This document shows positions 30,794-39,971 of a stretch of DNA of 64,000 bases, in pieces; positions within the stretch are counted from its first letter, which is position 1, and the number at the start of each line of letters is the position of its first letter. Where the stretch lies: assembly GCA_965240325.2 (NCBI GenBank), contig OZ251229.1:248001-312000 (forward strand). The letters are read 5' to 3'. Source of the stretch: Rebecca billardiae RCC1528. Lineage: Eukaryota; Haptophyta. The notes under the pieces are model-generated. The model made no database searches. It saw nothing but the letters and a program-made list of their open reading frames with translations, and was not told the origin of the DNA. A program made the position numbers and the translations under genes.

Positions 30794-31096
30794 GCACTGC
30801 GCGTCGCTTCAACATTGTGCTGTATTGTTGCCCCAAACCGTATCTGGCTTCACCCTCTACTAGTAGCAGTATAGAACGTATACAGTACAGTAATTGTTTT
30901 CTTCTCGGCAGGACAGACTGCCACTGTTGGAACTTGGAAGGCCGGGTTGGACCAGCAGGATGGCGGCAGGCGATCGCCTTGCTGTGCATCCCACGACGTG
31001 CCCCACCGTTCGTGGCGGGTTTCTCACGTCCAAGCCCTTGCAGCCGGCACGCGGCAAAGGCACCGGGCGACGGGCCACGAGGAATCGCGCGTCGCG

Positions 31097-33122
31097 ATGA
31101 AGAAGGTGAACAAGCGCGCGTCGAAGCGGCTGTCCGTCAAGGACAAGAACAAGATCTCGCGCAAGGTGCGCGAGCACCACCGCAAGCAGCGGCGCGAGGC
31201 GAAGAAGAACCCGCACAAGGCCGCCAAGAAGGACCCGGGCATCCCGAACGCGTGGCCGTTCAAGCAGGAGCTGCTGGCGCAGGCGGAGGCGGCGCGCGAG
31301 GAGGCGAAGGAGGAGGCGGAGCGGGCGCGCGTGTGGCGCGAGCGGCAAAAGCAGCGCAAGGCCGCGCAGCTCAAGGCCGCGCCCTCCGCCCGCCCCGCCC
31401 GCAGCGAGGCCGAGGCGCGCGCGGCCGCCACCGAGCGCGCCCTGCGCTCTGCAGACGTGCTGCTCGCGGTCGTCGACGCGCGCGACCCGCCGGCGGGGCG
31501 GTGCGCCGAGCTGGAGGCGCGGTTCCTCGCGCGGTCGGAGGGCGCGCTCGTCGTCGTGCTCGCGCACGCCGAGCTCGTCCCGCCCGACACGCTCAGCGGC
31601 TGGCTGCGCGCGCTCCGCGCCGCGGGCGTGGTGGGCGTTCCACTTGGGCTGGGCGGCGGCGCGCGCGGCGCGGCGGGGGAGGCGGGCGCGGCGCGCTCGG
31701 CGCGGCAGCAGGCGCTGCGCGTGCCGGGCGCGCCCGAGCTGTGCGCGCTCCTCGGCGCGCTCGCCGCCTCCGCCGACTTGGCCGCGGACGCGCCGCTGCG
31801 CGCGCTGCTCGCCGCCGCGCCCGGCCTCGATCTCGGCGCAATCTCGCGCGCCCTCGCGCTGCAGCTCAAGCGGCGCGGCGCGGCGCGCGGCCGCGTGCAG
31901 CTGCTCGAGCCCGCGCTGCTGCTCGAGCCGGTGCGCGCGGGCGGGCCCGCCTCGCTCCCCGCGCGCAACCCCACCGCGGGCGTGCACCTCTTCGGCGTGC
32001 GCCCCTCTCGGCGCGAGGCCGATCTGCTCGAGCTGGCACACGTGCGCGCACACCGCGCGCACACCGCGCGCACACCGCGCGCACACCGCGCGCACACCGC
32101 GCGCACACCGCGCGCACACCGCGCGCACACCGCACCGCGCGCACACCGCACCGCGCCGCGCCGCGCCGCGCCGCACCGCGCCACACCGCGCCGCGCCGCA
32201 TTGCGCTGCGCTGCGAGCTGGTGCGGGGGCACGCCGGCTGGGGCCGCGCGACGCCCGCGCGGCGCGGCTGCTGGTCGGGCGCTGCCCCCTGGCCGCGCAC
32301 GGCTGAGGCGCCGCCATCGCTCACGCGGCTGTGGTCCGCCCCCGGCGTGCCCGCCACCGCCGCCGACCGCCGCCGCGCCGCGCGCTCCGCCGCCTCCGCC
32401 CCGCCGCCGCAGGCCCTGCTCGGCCGCTGCCTCGACCGGCTGGCCGTGCAGCGCCACTACAACCTGCCTGCGTGCGCGGACACGCCCGCCTTCCTGCGCG
32501 CACTCGCGCACCACCTGCAGCTGCCCGCGCCCGCGGAGGGGGGGCAGGCGGACCTCGCGCTCGCCGCGCTCGCGTTCCTCGAGCAGTGCAGGCTCGGCCG
32601 CGTGCGGCTGTGCGCGCGCGCCCCGCCCGCGCCGCCGCCGAGCAAGCGCGGCGCGCAGCCGAGCGCGCGCGTGCTCGAGGCGGCTGCCACCGTACTCAAC
32701 GAGGAGGTGCGTGCGTGCGTGCGTGCGTGCGGGCGTGCGTGCGGGCGGGCGGGCGGGCGGGCGGGCGGGCGGGCGGGCGGGCGGGCGTGCGTGTGGGCGT
32801 GCGGGCGCCTCCCGCCTCGTGCCGGCCACAGGCTGCTCGCACGGCCGCCTCAGTGTGCGCGCGTTGAGCCGCGCGGCCGCGCCCCCGGTGTGCGCCGCGG
32901 GCGCAGGCGATGCGCGCGCTGCTCGACTCGCTGGCCGAGCCGGAGGCGGCGGGTGCGGACGGCAGCTCTGCTGGGGCTGTGCTCGAGATCGCGCCCTCGG
33001 TCGAGGGCGTGGAGACGGCGCTCTTCGAGAAGCACGCACAGGGGGCGGGCGCGGCCGGTGACGAGATGATGGATGACGATGAGGACGAGGCGGAGGAGGA
33101 GGAGGACGATGATGAGCCCTGA
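31097..33122 (+). CDS. Nucleostemin/GNL3-like protein with degenerate GTPase
   Basis: Three exons (31097-32041, 32218-32706, 32907-33122), 549 residues. The N-terminus is a basic GN3L/Grn1 domain (KRASKRLSVKDKNKISRKVR), then GIPNAWPFKQELL, the family's linker box. A circularly permuted GTPase follows: the first element VVDARDPPAGRC (about 124) is kept, but the NKxD site reads AHAELVP (about 156), no GxxxxGKS loop exists where expected (LDLGAISRALALQLKRR), and DxxG is replaced. The later helical part is kept (RHYNLPACADTPAFLRAL, about 395). The tail is acidic (EEEEDDDEP). GNL3-family proteins act in the nucleolus in 60S ribosome assembly. This copy probably cannot bind GTP. Intron 1 uses a GAG acceptor, so that joint is less sure. 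Confidence 0.85.
32042..32160. repeat. Tandem CACACCGCGCG-type repeat in intron 1
   Basis: About nine copies of an 11-bp unit (CACACCGCGCG) fill the first part of GNL3-like intron 1, followed by GCCGC-rich sequence. Confidence 0.85.
32707..32805. repeat. GTGC/GGGC tetranucleotide repeat in intron 2
   Basis: Starts at the splice donor itself (GTGCGTGCGTGC) and changes into GGGC units. Most of the 200-nt intron is this repeat. Confidence 0.9.
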
Positions 33123-33710
33123 GGGCGCGCGAGCACTCATGTGTGTACATCGTCTTCATCGGCATCCTCGTGAATCCTCACGGCCCCTCGACCAGCGCGC
33201 GCTGCGCACACTCCGCGGGCGCTGTGGTGTGAGGAATGCAGACCGCGCGAGTGATGACGCTACCGATGACGGTGAATGGCGGCGGCGATGTATGCTGACG
33301 ATGCTGCTGGTCAGCGCATGATGCCGGCCATGCCGGGAGCGGCGCGGCCGTCGGGCGCGAGTAGCGGCGCCGTCGGAGCCCAGGGCAGCCTGCCGAGACG
33401 CGAGGTCAGGGCAGCTGCCCCAGTGGCCGCGCGCCCGCGCCCCGGGCCCGGTGAGGGCCCTTACTTATTAAGCCCCGTTCTGGGGCGTTGCCTACTCTTG
33501 CCTCACGCAGCACGGTCAGGGCAGTCGTACTATCGGGCGGTACAGTTTACTAAGAATAAGAGACGCACACAGCTCAGGCAGGCGAGATTGACGCCCGCCA
33601 ACTGTCACCGCCCATGAAGCCGTCGACAGTAACGCCGGGCTCAATGACAATGTGCATGCACAGTGAGGGATGAGCCCGAGCCGGTGGGCGGCTGGCTGGC
33701 GTGCTTGACG
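33123..33710. other. Intergenic, GNL3-like to sulfotransferase-like gene
   Basis: No gene seen. A hairpin GCCCC-GTTCT-GGGGC lies near 33473. Otherwise unremarkable GC-rich sequence. Confidence 0.4.
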
Positions 33711-34964
33711 ATGCCGCCATTCGTCATGGTAGCGTGCTGCACACGGTGGCGCGCGGTGGTGCTGGTCATCGTCGCAGGCACGCCACTGTCGCCCTGCGTT
33801 GGCGCTCCCGCGCCGGTGGTGCACGGCGTCGGGCGGCCCCTCGCCACGGTCCACATTGGTCCGATGAAGACGGGGACGAGCACGATTCAGCGCGCGCTGC
33901 TTTACAACACGACGCAGTTGCAGCGCATCGCCGAGGCGGAGGACGGCCTCGACACGTCTCTCGGTACGAGACGTATCTCAGGGCATGCGGATCTTGCTCT
34001 CGCGCTACGCAAGCCCCGGCAGCTTGTCTCCGGGCGCCGCGCCCCGCGCGCTTGGCGCGACCTGCTGCGCATCATCGACTCGGCGCCGCGCGCGCTGCTC
34101 CTCTCGTCGGAGGACTTCTCCACTAGTCCGGGCGCGTGTCACGCGTGGCCGCTATTGCAGGTGCTTCCGCCGGCGTTCGACGTGCACTTTGTCATCGCGT
34201 ACCGTCGCGTCTTCGACTGGCTCGTCTCGGTGCATCACCAGCGCTTTCGAACCGACGGGAACAACAACCGCACGCCGCTTGATCTCGTGAGCGCAGCGCG
34301 CACGCACCTCACGCTCGGCGAGTGGCTTGGCGCGAGGCGGAGGCCTTCGGCGCGGGCCGAGTTCAACCGCTCGTACACGAGTGGTGCGTACGAGGCGTGG
34401 ACGCGCGAGGGCGCGCGCGTGGCGATCTTCAACGTGCACGAGAGTCCGGAGGTCCCGCTGCTGGAGCGCTTTGTGTGCGGGCACATGCGCGTGCCGCGCG
34501 CGTGCGCGTGGCTGCGCGACAGCGCGGAGGGCCGCGCGCTCGCGCTCAAGCGCGTGAACGACGGCGAGCCAGCCGCACGCAGGTACGTCGCTGACATCGC
34601 CCTCACCGCCGTGCGGGAGGGCGCCGTGCCTGCCGCCGCAGTCAACGGCACCGCCACGAAGCAGTTTGTGGACCGCATGGTGGCTGCGCATGCGGCGGGG
34701 CGCGTCGGGGGGGCTCTGCCCGTGGCGTGTGCGCCCGAGGCTGAGCTCGAGTGGGTGTGGAGCCTGAGCGTGCGCGAGGAGGCGCGCCTCGTGCCGGAGT
34801 GGCACGACGTCGCGCGGCTGCGCGGCGCGTACGAGGCGGCGCTCAACTCGACGGCCTTCTGCTGGGCGGACACTGCAGCAGCGCTGAGCCAGGGGGGCGC
34901 GTGGCTCGCCGTCCTGCTGCAGCCGCAGGCGCGGTCGCCCGGCGGCCCTGGCCGTGAGGCCTGA
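33711..34964 (+). CDS. Sulfotransferase-like type II membrane or secreted protein
   Basis: Intronless, 417 residues from the ATG at 33711. An N-terminal hydrophobic segment (VVLVIVAGTPLSPCVGA) fits a signal anchor. HIGPMKTGTSTIQRALL (48-64) matches the 5'-phosphosulfate-binding loop of carbohydrate sulfotransferases (KTGTST), and a serine-bearing YRRVFDWLVSVHHQRF near residue 165 sits where the 3'-phosphate motif (RxPxxRxxS) belongs. LLLSSEDFS near 130 is the usual intervening strand. Such enzymes move sulfate from PAPS to glycans in the Golgi. The acceptor is unknown. A sulfatase lies 14 kb away. Confidence 0.72.
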   Translation: MPPFVMVACCTRWRAVVLVIVAGTPLSPCVGAPAPVVHGVGRPLATVHIGPMKTGTSTIQRALLYNTTQLQRIAEAEDGLDTSLGTRRISGHADLALALRKPRQLVSGRRAPRAWRDLLRIIDSAPRALLLSSEDFSTSPGACHAWPLLQVLPPAFDVHFVIAYRRVFDWLVSVHHQRFRTDGNNNRTPLDLVSAARTHLTLGEWLGARRRPSARAEFNRSYTSGAYEAWTREGARVAIFNVHESPEVPLLERFVCGHMRVPRACAWLRDSAEGRALALKRVNDGEPAARRYVADIALTAVREGAVPAAAVNGTATKQFVDRMVAAHAAGRVGGALPVACAPEAELEWVWSLSVREEARLVPEWHDVARLRGAYEAALNSTAFCWADTAAALSQGGAWLAVLLQPQARSPGGPGREA

Positions 34965-35330
34965 CCGTAGCTAGTATAGTCAGCAGAGTCAGAGTAGAGT
35001 CAGCAGATGAGTCTCACGCGACTCGCGTGATGGACGACGACATGCATCATTGATGCATGTCATATATGCGCCATCAATATTCATCGACATCAATCATCAT
35101 CGCGTCATCGTCGGCGTCATCAGTTATTATTCAGTAGCAGCGCATTCTGACGACGCCGGCCCGGATGACGAATATGATGCGCTGGCAGTGCCGCGCCAGC
35201 TGGCACTCACACCGTGAGGCTCAGGAGTGAGGTGCCTCCCGGTGAGGCCTGAGCGCCCAGCACAGTGTACTCAGGTCCCGCCGCCTCGGCAGATTATTCC
35301 AAAAGCCGGCTGCTATCTGCTGACCGTCGG
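34965..35330. other. Intergenic between convergent genes
   Basis: The sulfotransferase-like gene and EFL1 converge here. It holds a near-perfect palindrome with 11-bp arms and one central base (35039-35061), ATCATC-rich sequence, and an R3 repeat copy (35244-35312). Confidence 0.6.
35244..35312 (+). repeat. Dispersed repeat family R3, copy 3
   Basis: GAGGCCTGAGCGCCCAGCAC, AGTGTACTCAGGTCCC, CCTCGGCAGATTATTCCAAA, AGCCGGC. Matches 17800-17856 with short insertions. Confidence 0.65.
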
Positions 35331-38300
35331 TCACTTCTTGCGCGCCTTGGTGCGCTGCTTGGTGCCGTGCTCGACGAGCTTCTCCTCGACGAGCAGCCCC
35401 TTGCGCCGCCGCGTGCTCACGATGTAGCTGCGCGCGCGGTTGCGCGACGTGTCGCGCTCGAACTCGTCGTCGTCGATCCTCGCCAGCCCCTCGCCCGGGT
35501 CCTCCTCCAGCAGCTGCCAGTGCGAGAAGAGCAGCTGCGGGTGCGCCGCGCCCGAGGTGGTCTTGCGCATCTCGGTCGCAAAGCCGAGCGACTCGGCGAC
35601 GGGGAGGAGCGCGCGCACGACGAAGAGCGGCGTGCCCTCGAGCGCCTCCTCCGACACGACGCGCGCGCGCCGCCGGCTCAGCGTGCCGTACATCTTGCCC
35701 AGCACCTCCTGCGCGCACTGCAGCTCGCACACGTACACGGCCTCAGCCAGCCGCGGCGCGCACTGCGCGTACGCGGCACGGCACGCGTCGCGCACCGCGG
35801 TGATGAGCTGGCCGGAGAGCGGCGCGCCGCCCGCGCTGCTGGCGTGGCGCGGCTCCGCGCCGTCCTCCGCGCGCGCCTCCTCCGCCCCGTGCAGCTCGAG
35901 CGCCTCGATGCTCACGCCCACGTCCGCCATCGGCTCCTCGCACAGCGGCCCCGCGCACACGCCCAACTGGAAGCCCGCCAGGCACGCAGGGCCGAGCGCG
36001 CCCAGGCTGGGCGGCGCGCCGGCGGGGGCGGCGGAGGAGGCGTCGGGCGCGGTGTCGGCGGTGTCGGCGGTGTCGGCGGCGGCGTCGGCGGCGGCGGCGG
36101 CGGCGCCGGCGTCCGCTCGCGCGCCCAGCGCCGACGCGAGCTGCGCGCACGCGAAGAGCACGCACGTCGCGTGCCGCGCCGAGCCGATGGCCAGCGGCGC
36201 GCAGCCGGCCGAGCCGCCCAGCTCGGGCGCGGCGCGCGCGTCCGCGGAGGGCGGCGGCTCGGCGGCCGCGAGGCGCTCGAGCGCGGCGCGCGCGTGGGCG
36301 GAGAGCCCGCCCTCGTCCGGCTCCGCCGCGCCCGCCTCGCCCCCCGCCCCCGCCTCCGCCTCGGCGCGCTCGCCGCCGCCGCCAAAGCCGCCGCCGACGA
36401 GGCCGGCGCGCGCGCTCAGCCAGCGCGCCGCGTGCGGGTGCAGCGGCCGTACCGCCACGCGCACGCTGCAGCGGCGGTCGGCGGTGGCGCGCGTGGCGAC
36501 GCCCGAGGAGCCGGGCAGCACGGTCTCGCGGAACGGGATCAGCGGCGCGCTCACGCGCAGCTCGATCCCCGCCGCGAAGTCCTCCGCCAGGTCGCGCAGG
36601 CAGCGCTCCAGGTGCACCTCACCGCAGCAGCCCAACACGGACCCGCCCGTCGGCTCGACCTCGAGCGCTGCGGATGGGTCGGCCTGGTGCAGGCGGCGGA
36701 GGGCGAGGGCGAGGGCGGAGGAGTCGGCGGGGCGGGCGGGCTCGATCGCGACGCGCACGATCGGCGCGCCCACCGCCGCGCCCTCCGACCACAGCTCGCG
36801 GAACGGGCGCAGCCCGCGCGCGCTCGACAGCGTGGCCGCGCGCCGCACGTGCGCGCCCAGCCCTCCGAGTGCGCACAGACTGCCCGCAGGCACGCTGTCC
36901 ACAGGCACCAGGTCGCGGCCCATCATGAGGTAGGGCTGGACGAGGCCCTCGGGCACGTCGTGCGCGCTCGCGCTCGGGGGCGCGCCGCCCGCCGCGCCCG
37001 AGCCCTCCGCCGCGCCGGGCGCGTCGGCGCCGGGCGCGCCCGCCGCCGCGGCGCCGGCCGCGCCGCCGCCCGCGTGCGCCGCGCTCGCGCCGCCCGCCGT
37101 CGCGATCGTCAGCGGCTGCCGCGCGCGCAGCGTGCCGGCGTACACGCGCGCGAAGCCGACGGCGTCCTCGCCGCGCGCGTTGACGAACATCTTGGAGATG
37201 TGCACGACCACGTGCTCCGCGAGCGGGTCGCACGCCGCGACCATCTCGCGCGCGCGCCGCTCGACCGCGCTCAGCGCCGCGCCGGCGCCGCCCGGCCGCG
37301 CCGCGCCGCGCGCGCCGCGCGGCAGCGGCCAGAACGCGCGGATGCGCGCGCGCTGCGCGGCGGCGGCGGGCGGGACGTGCGCGAGCACGGCGGCGAGCAC
37401 GGCGTCGGCGAGCGGCAGCCAGCTCGACAACACGCCGCGCACGCGCACCGCCGCGTCCGCCGAGCGCAGCTCCGCGGCGGGCGGCGAGATGTGCAGCGCG
37501 CTCAGCACCCTGCCGAGCTCGTCCGAGCACCCGCCGTCCGGGGGCGCGTCGGCGGCGGCGGCGTGCGCGCGCCAGAGGGTGGCGAGCGCGAGCTGCGCGA
37601 AGGCGGGCTTGAGCCTGCCCCCCGCCGAGTCGCGCGTGAACCCCTTCGCCTTCGCCGACCAGTGCCAGCCGCCCCACATGTGCGCGGCCACCTCGTCCGC
37701 GGGCACGCCCAGCCGCGGCGCCGCCAGCTCCGCAAACGTGCGCGGCGCAAACGCCCAGCCGTGCAGCGCCGAGCCGAAGAGCACGTTGCCCTGCTCGGGC
37801 GCGAAGCCCTCGAACGAGCCCGCCCCCGCGCCCTCGCCCGCGCCGCCCTCCGCGCCGTCCATCGTGCGGTAGTGCTCGAGCGACGCAAAGCCGCCCAGCA
37901 GCGCGTTCAGCTGGTCGACGATGCGGCAGAGGTGGGCGTGCGCCTCGTCGGGGCTGAGGCGGAGCTCGGTGATCAGCCGGTCGATCTTGTTCACGAAGAG
38001 CACCGGCGAGAGCCGCTCGCGCCAGATCTCCTGCAGCACCGTGTGCGTCTGCACGCACACGCCCTCGACCGCGTCCACGACGAGCACCGCGCCGTCCGCG
38101 AGCCGCACGGCGCTCGAGACCTCCGAGCCGAAGTCGACGTGGCCGGGCGAGTCGACGAGGTTGATCAGCTCGCGCTGCGCCGCGCCGCCCGCCCCCTCGC
38201 GCCGCGCGTCGTACAGCAGCGCGATCGCCGACGACTTCATCGTGATGCCCCTGTCCTGCTCGTCCAGCCTCGAGTCCAGGTAGCGCATGCGGCCGGCCTG

Positions 38301-38444
38301 GCGCTGCGAGATGATGCCGTTGGACGAGATGAGCGAGTCGGAGAGCGAGGTCTTGCCGTGGTCCACGTGCGCAAGGATGCAGATGTTGCGCACGTGCGCC
38401 GGGTCGTCCTGCAGCGCGCGCAGCTCCTCCGCCTTCGGCGGCAT
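35331..38444 (-). CDS. EFL1: Elongation factor-like GTPase 1 (EFL1/Ria1), 60S maturation
   Basis: Intronless, 1037 residues (yeast and human EFL1 are about 1110-1120). I use the ATG at 38444 (MPPKAEELRALQDDPAHVRN), which aligns with the family start. Motifs: AHVDHGKT (25-32), RGITMKSSA (65-73), DSPGH (98-102), NKID (152-155). The EF-2-like domains II-V follow, with Ala-rich inserts near 480-530 and 790-850. Domain V-type C-terminal sequence FVVRALLPVAESLGFATEMR and LLFSHWQLLEEDPGE precede a basic tail (TKQRTKARKK). EFL1 acts with SBDS to release eIF6/Tif6 from pre-60S subunits in the cytoplasm. Divergent from the F-box gene. Confidence 0.95.
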   Translation of the reverse strand: MPPKAEELRALQDDPAHVRNICILAHVDHGKTSLSDSLISSNGIISQRQAGRMRYLDSRLDEQDRGITMKSSAIALLYDARREGAGGAAQRELINLVDSPGHVDFGSEVSSAVRLADGAVLVVDAVEGVCVQTHTVLQEIWRERLSPVLFVNKIDRLITELRLSPDEAHAHLCRIVDQLNALLGGFASLEHYRTMDGAEGGAGEGAGAGSFEGFAPEQGNVLFGSALHGWAFAPRTFAELAAPRLGVPADEVAAHMWGGWHWSAKAKGFTRDSAGGRLKPAFAQLALATLWRAHAAAADAPPDGGCSDELGRVLSALHISPPAAELRSADAAVRVRGVLSSWLPLADAVLAAVLAHVPPAAAAQRARIRAFWPLPRGARGAARPGGAGAALSAVERRAREMVAACDPLAEHVVVHISKMFVNARGEDAVGFARVYAGTLRARQPLTIATAGGASAAHAGGGAAGAAAAGAPGADAPGAAEGSGAAGGAPPSASAHDVPEGLVQPYLMMGRDLVPVDSVPAGSLCALGGLGAHVRRAATLSSARGLRPFRELWSEGAAVGAPIVRVAIEPARPADSSALALALRRLHQADPSAALEVEPTGGSVLGCCGEVHLERCLRDLAEDFAAGIELRVSAPLIPFRETVLPGSSGVATRATADRRCSVRVAVRPLHPHAARWLSARAGLVGGGFGGGGERAEAEAGAGGEAGAAEPDEGGLSAHARAALERLAAAEPPPSADARAAPELGGSAGCAPLAIGSARHATCVLFACAQLASALGARADAGAAAAAADAAADTADTADTAPDASSAAPAGAPPSLGALGPACLAGFQLGVCAGPLCEEPMADVGVSIEALELHGAEEARAEDGAEPRHASSAGGAPLSGQLITAVRDACRAAYAQCAPRLAEAVYVCELQCAQEVLGKMYGTLSRRRARVVSEEALEGTPLFVVRALLPVAESLGFATEMRKTTSGAAHPQLLFSHWQLLEEDPGEGLARIDDDEFERDTSRNRARSYIVSTRRRKGLLVEEKLVEHGTKQRTKARKK

Positions 38445-38738
38445 GGCGGATGCCTCCTTGTACCCAGCAGCGCGCCGCGTCCACGGGACAGGGCTGCACA
38501 ACAAGGGCGATGGGTCTTCGACGCGATTCTCATCATTGTCATCAGTTCTCGGCAGCGCGGCAGATGATTCGCTCTCAACGTCGAGCGGAGACGTCTTTCC
38601 GCGGCCCGCGCGGTGGTTTTTCCATCTCGTATTCTCGTTATCGTCGCGAGTTCATCGTATTCTTGCGTCCATCACTTTCACCCCAGCTGGCTGGCGATCA
38701 CGGTCGGGCACGGCCGGCGCGACCCGCGGCCGCGACCG
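38445..38738. promoter_or_regulatory. Divergent intergenic region, EFL1 / F-box protein
   Basis: 294 bp between opposed start codons, with a locally AT-richer middle (about 38515-38680). Promoter function inferred. Confidence 0.35.
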
Positions 38739-39726
38739 ATGGGGGCGGCGGGAGACCCCATGGTGACCGTCGGCGCGGGCGTGGTGGAGGCCGCGGGAGG
38801 CGCCGCGCGCTCGCTCGTCGAGGTGCTGCCCGACGAGCTCCTCGAGCGCATCTGCGCGCTGCTGCTGCACGACGTGTGCGGCGTGACGCACCTCACGCGG
38901 CTGCGGCTGTGCTGCCGCCGGCTGCACGCGCTGATGGGCACGGCGTTCGTCACGCAGCGCGCGCTCGAGCACCTCGCCCCTTCGGGCTGCGTCTCGCTCG
39001 AGCACCTCGCCATCCACGAGGAGCTCCTCAACATCGGCTCGAACCGCGTCGCCTTCTTCTCGGCCACGTCGTCGATGTACAAGGGCTCGCGCGCGCGCGT
39101 GCGCGACTTTGCGATGCTGCTCGTGCGGCACAAGCGGCTGGCCGTCGAGGTGCACGCGCACACGGGTGCGCGCCGCGCGGCCCGTCGCGCCGGCGCGCCG
39201 CCGCTCGCCGCCGCGCCGCCGCGCCTGCCGCGACGAGGCCGGCGCGAGCCCGCCGCGCGCGCGCCGGCGCGCACCTGCTCATGCGCGCGCCGCCCGTGCG
39301 CGCACGCGCGCGCGCGCGTCGCGACGGCGGGCTCGAGCAGGCATCCGAGCCCCGAGCGTGATCGCGCCGGGCTTCACGCGCGAGCGCGCGCGCGCCGTGC
39401 AGGAGGAGCTCGAGGCGTGCGGCGTGGAGGAGGCGCGCGTGTCCATCACCGGCTGGGGCAAGAAGGTCGCGGCCGCGGCCGGCTGGCACCCTGGCAAGGA
39501 GTCGGCGCGCGCCGAGCTCTTCTTCAGCGTGGACGGCGTGACGTTCCCGCCGCGACCGCGCGCGTACTCCTCGGCGGGCGTGCCGCCCATCGACGGCGCC
39601 GAGTCCGACGGCCACCTCTCCTCGCTGCACTCGTACTCGGACTACTCCGACTCGGACGCGGCGCGCGGCGGCGAGGCGGACGAGTCGTCCGAGACGGGCG
39701 CAGAGACGGTGGGGAGCCAGGCATGA
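38739..39726 (+). CDS. F-box protein with OmpA-like C-terminal domain
   Basis: Two exons (38739-39165, 39341-39726) with a 175-nt intron (GTGCGC..AGCAG); 270 residues. Residues about 27-67 are an F-box (VEVLPDELLERICALLL, then RLRLCCRRLHALM). Across the splice the chain reads VEVHAHTGIRAPSVIAPGF, TRERARAVQEELEACGV, then EARVSITGWGKKV. That is the OmpA/MotB-family order: [VIA].xHT, an N-terminal helix with RAxxV, a GV[ED]xxR turn and GWG. The tail is Ser/Asp-rich. F-box proteins recruit substrates to SCF ubiquitin ligases; an OmpA-like fold on one is unusual. The bacterial peptidoglycan role need not apply. Confidence 0.75.
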
Positions 39727-39851
39727 CGCCGGCCCGCCCGCGTGTGCGCAGGCGCGAGCGCACGCGCGCGAGGGCACGCTGCGTGCGACGACGCGCCCGC
39801 GCGGTGGGCCGTCGCAGCGCAATGTCAGGACGCCGACGATGTACAAGCTCG

Positions 39852-39872
39852 TGCACGATGTACAATCGTGCA
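39852..39872 (-). terminator. Hairpin just downstream of tRNA-Sec
   Basis: TGCACGAT-GTACA-ATCGTGCA, a perfect 8-bp stem, starts 12 nt past the tRNA 3' end. No T-run follows the tRNA within 80 nt. A role in 3'-end formation is speculation. Confidence 0.25.
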
Positions 39873-39883
39873 GCAAGAGAAGA

Positions 39884-39971
39884 CGCCGGTGAGGCTGAAT
39901 CGAACAGCTCGGATTGTTACTCCGCTACGGATTTGAAGTCCGCACCCCAAACCATTGAGGGTCACCCCGGC
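39884..39971 (-). tRNA. tRNA-Sec(TCA): Selenocysteine tRNA, anticodon TCA
   Basis: An 88-nt minus-strand tRNA of the eukaryotic Sec type. Elements in order: 9-nt acceptor strand GCCGGGGTG; a 6-bp D stem (CCTCAA/TTGGGG) with the short TGGT loop; anticodon arm GCGGA-CTTCAAA-TCCGT with TCA in the loop; a long variable arm (CGGA/TCCG stem); a 4-bp T stem GCTG/CAGC around TTCGATT; then CTCACCGGC and discriminator G. This is the 9/4 acceptor/T architecture of tRNA-Sec, and even the internal acceptor mismatches fall where the human tRNA has its U-U pair. Decodes UGA as selenocysteine with a SECIS element, so the organism makes selenoproteins. None is visible in this window. Confidence 0.96.

Larger units (their letters stand above)
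28912..31096. other. 2.2-kb region without a clear gene
   Basis: Contains a 257-residue plus-strand ORF (29340-30113, MRRALPAGKEFDEGEDEG...) with no domain, low-complexity CTC/TCC tracts (about 30412-30500), repeats of GTCGCCGATGGCGAC (30630-30682) and a nested hairpin (30731-30793). The last part (30850-31096) is the 5' flank of the GNL3-like gene. Confidence 0.45.

Noticed and set aside
35265-38567. An 1100-codon plus-strand frame opposite EFL1
   Set aside because: EFL1 motifs are unambiguous on the minus strand; the plus frame is composition-driven.
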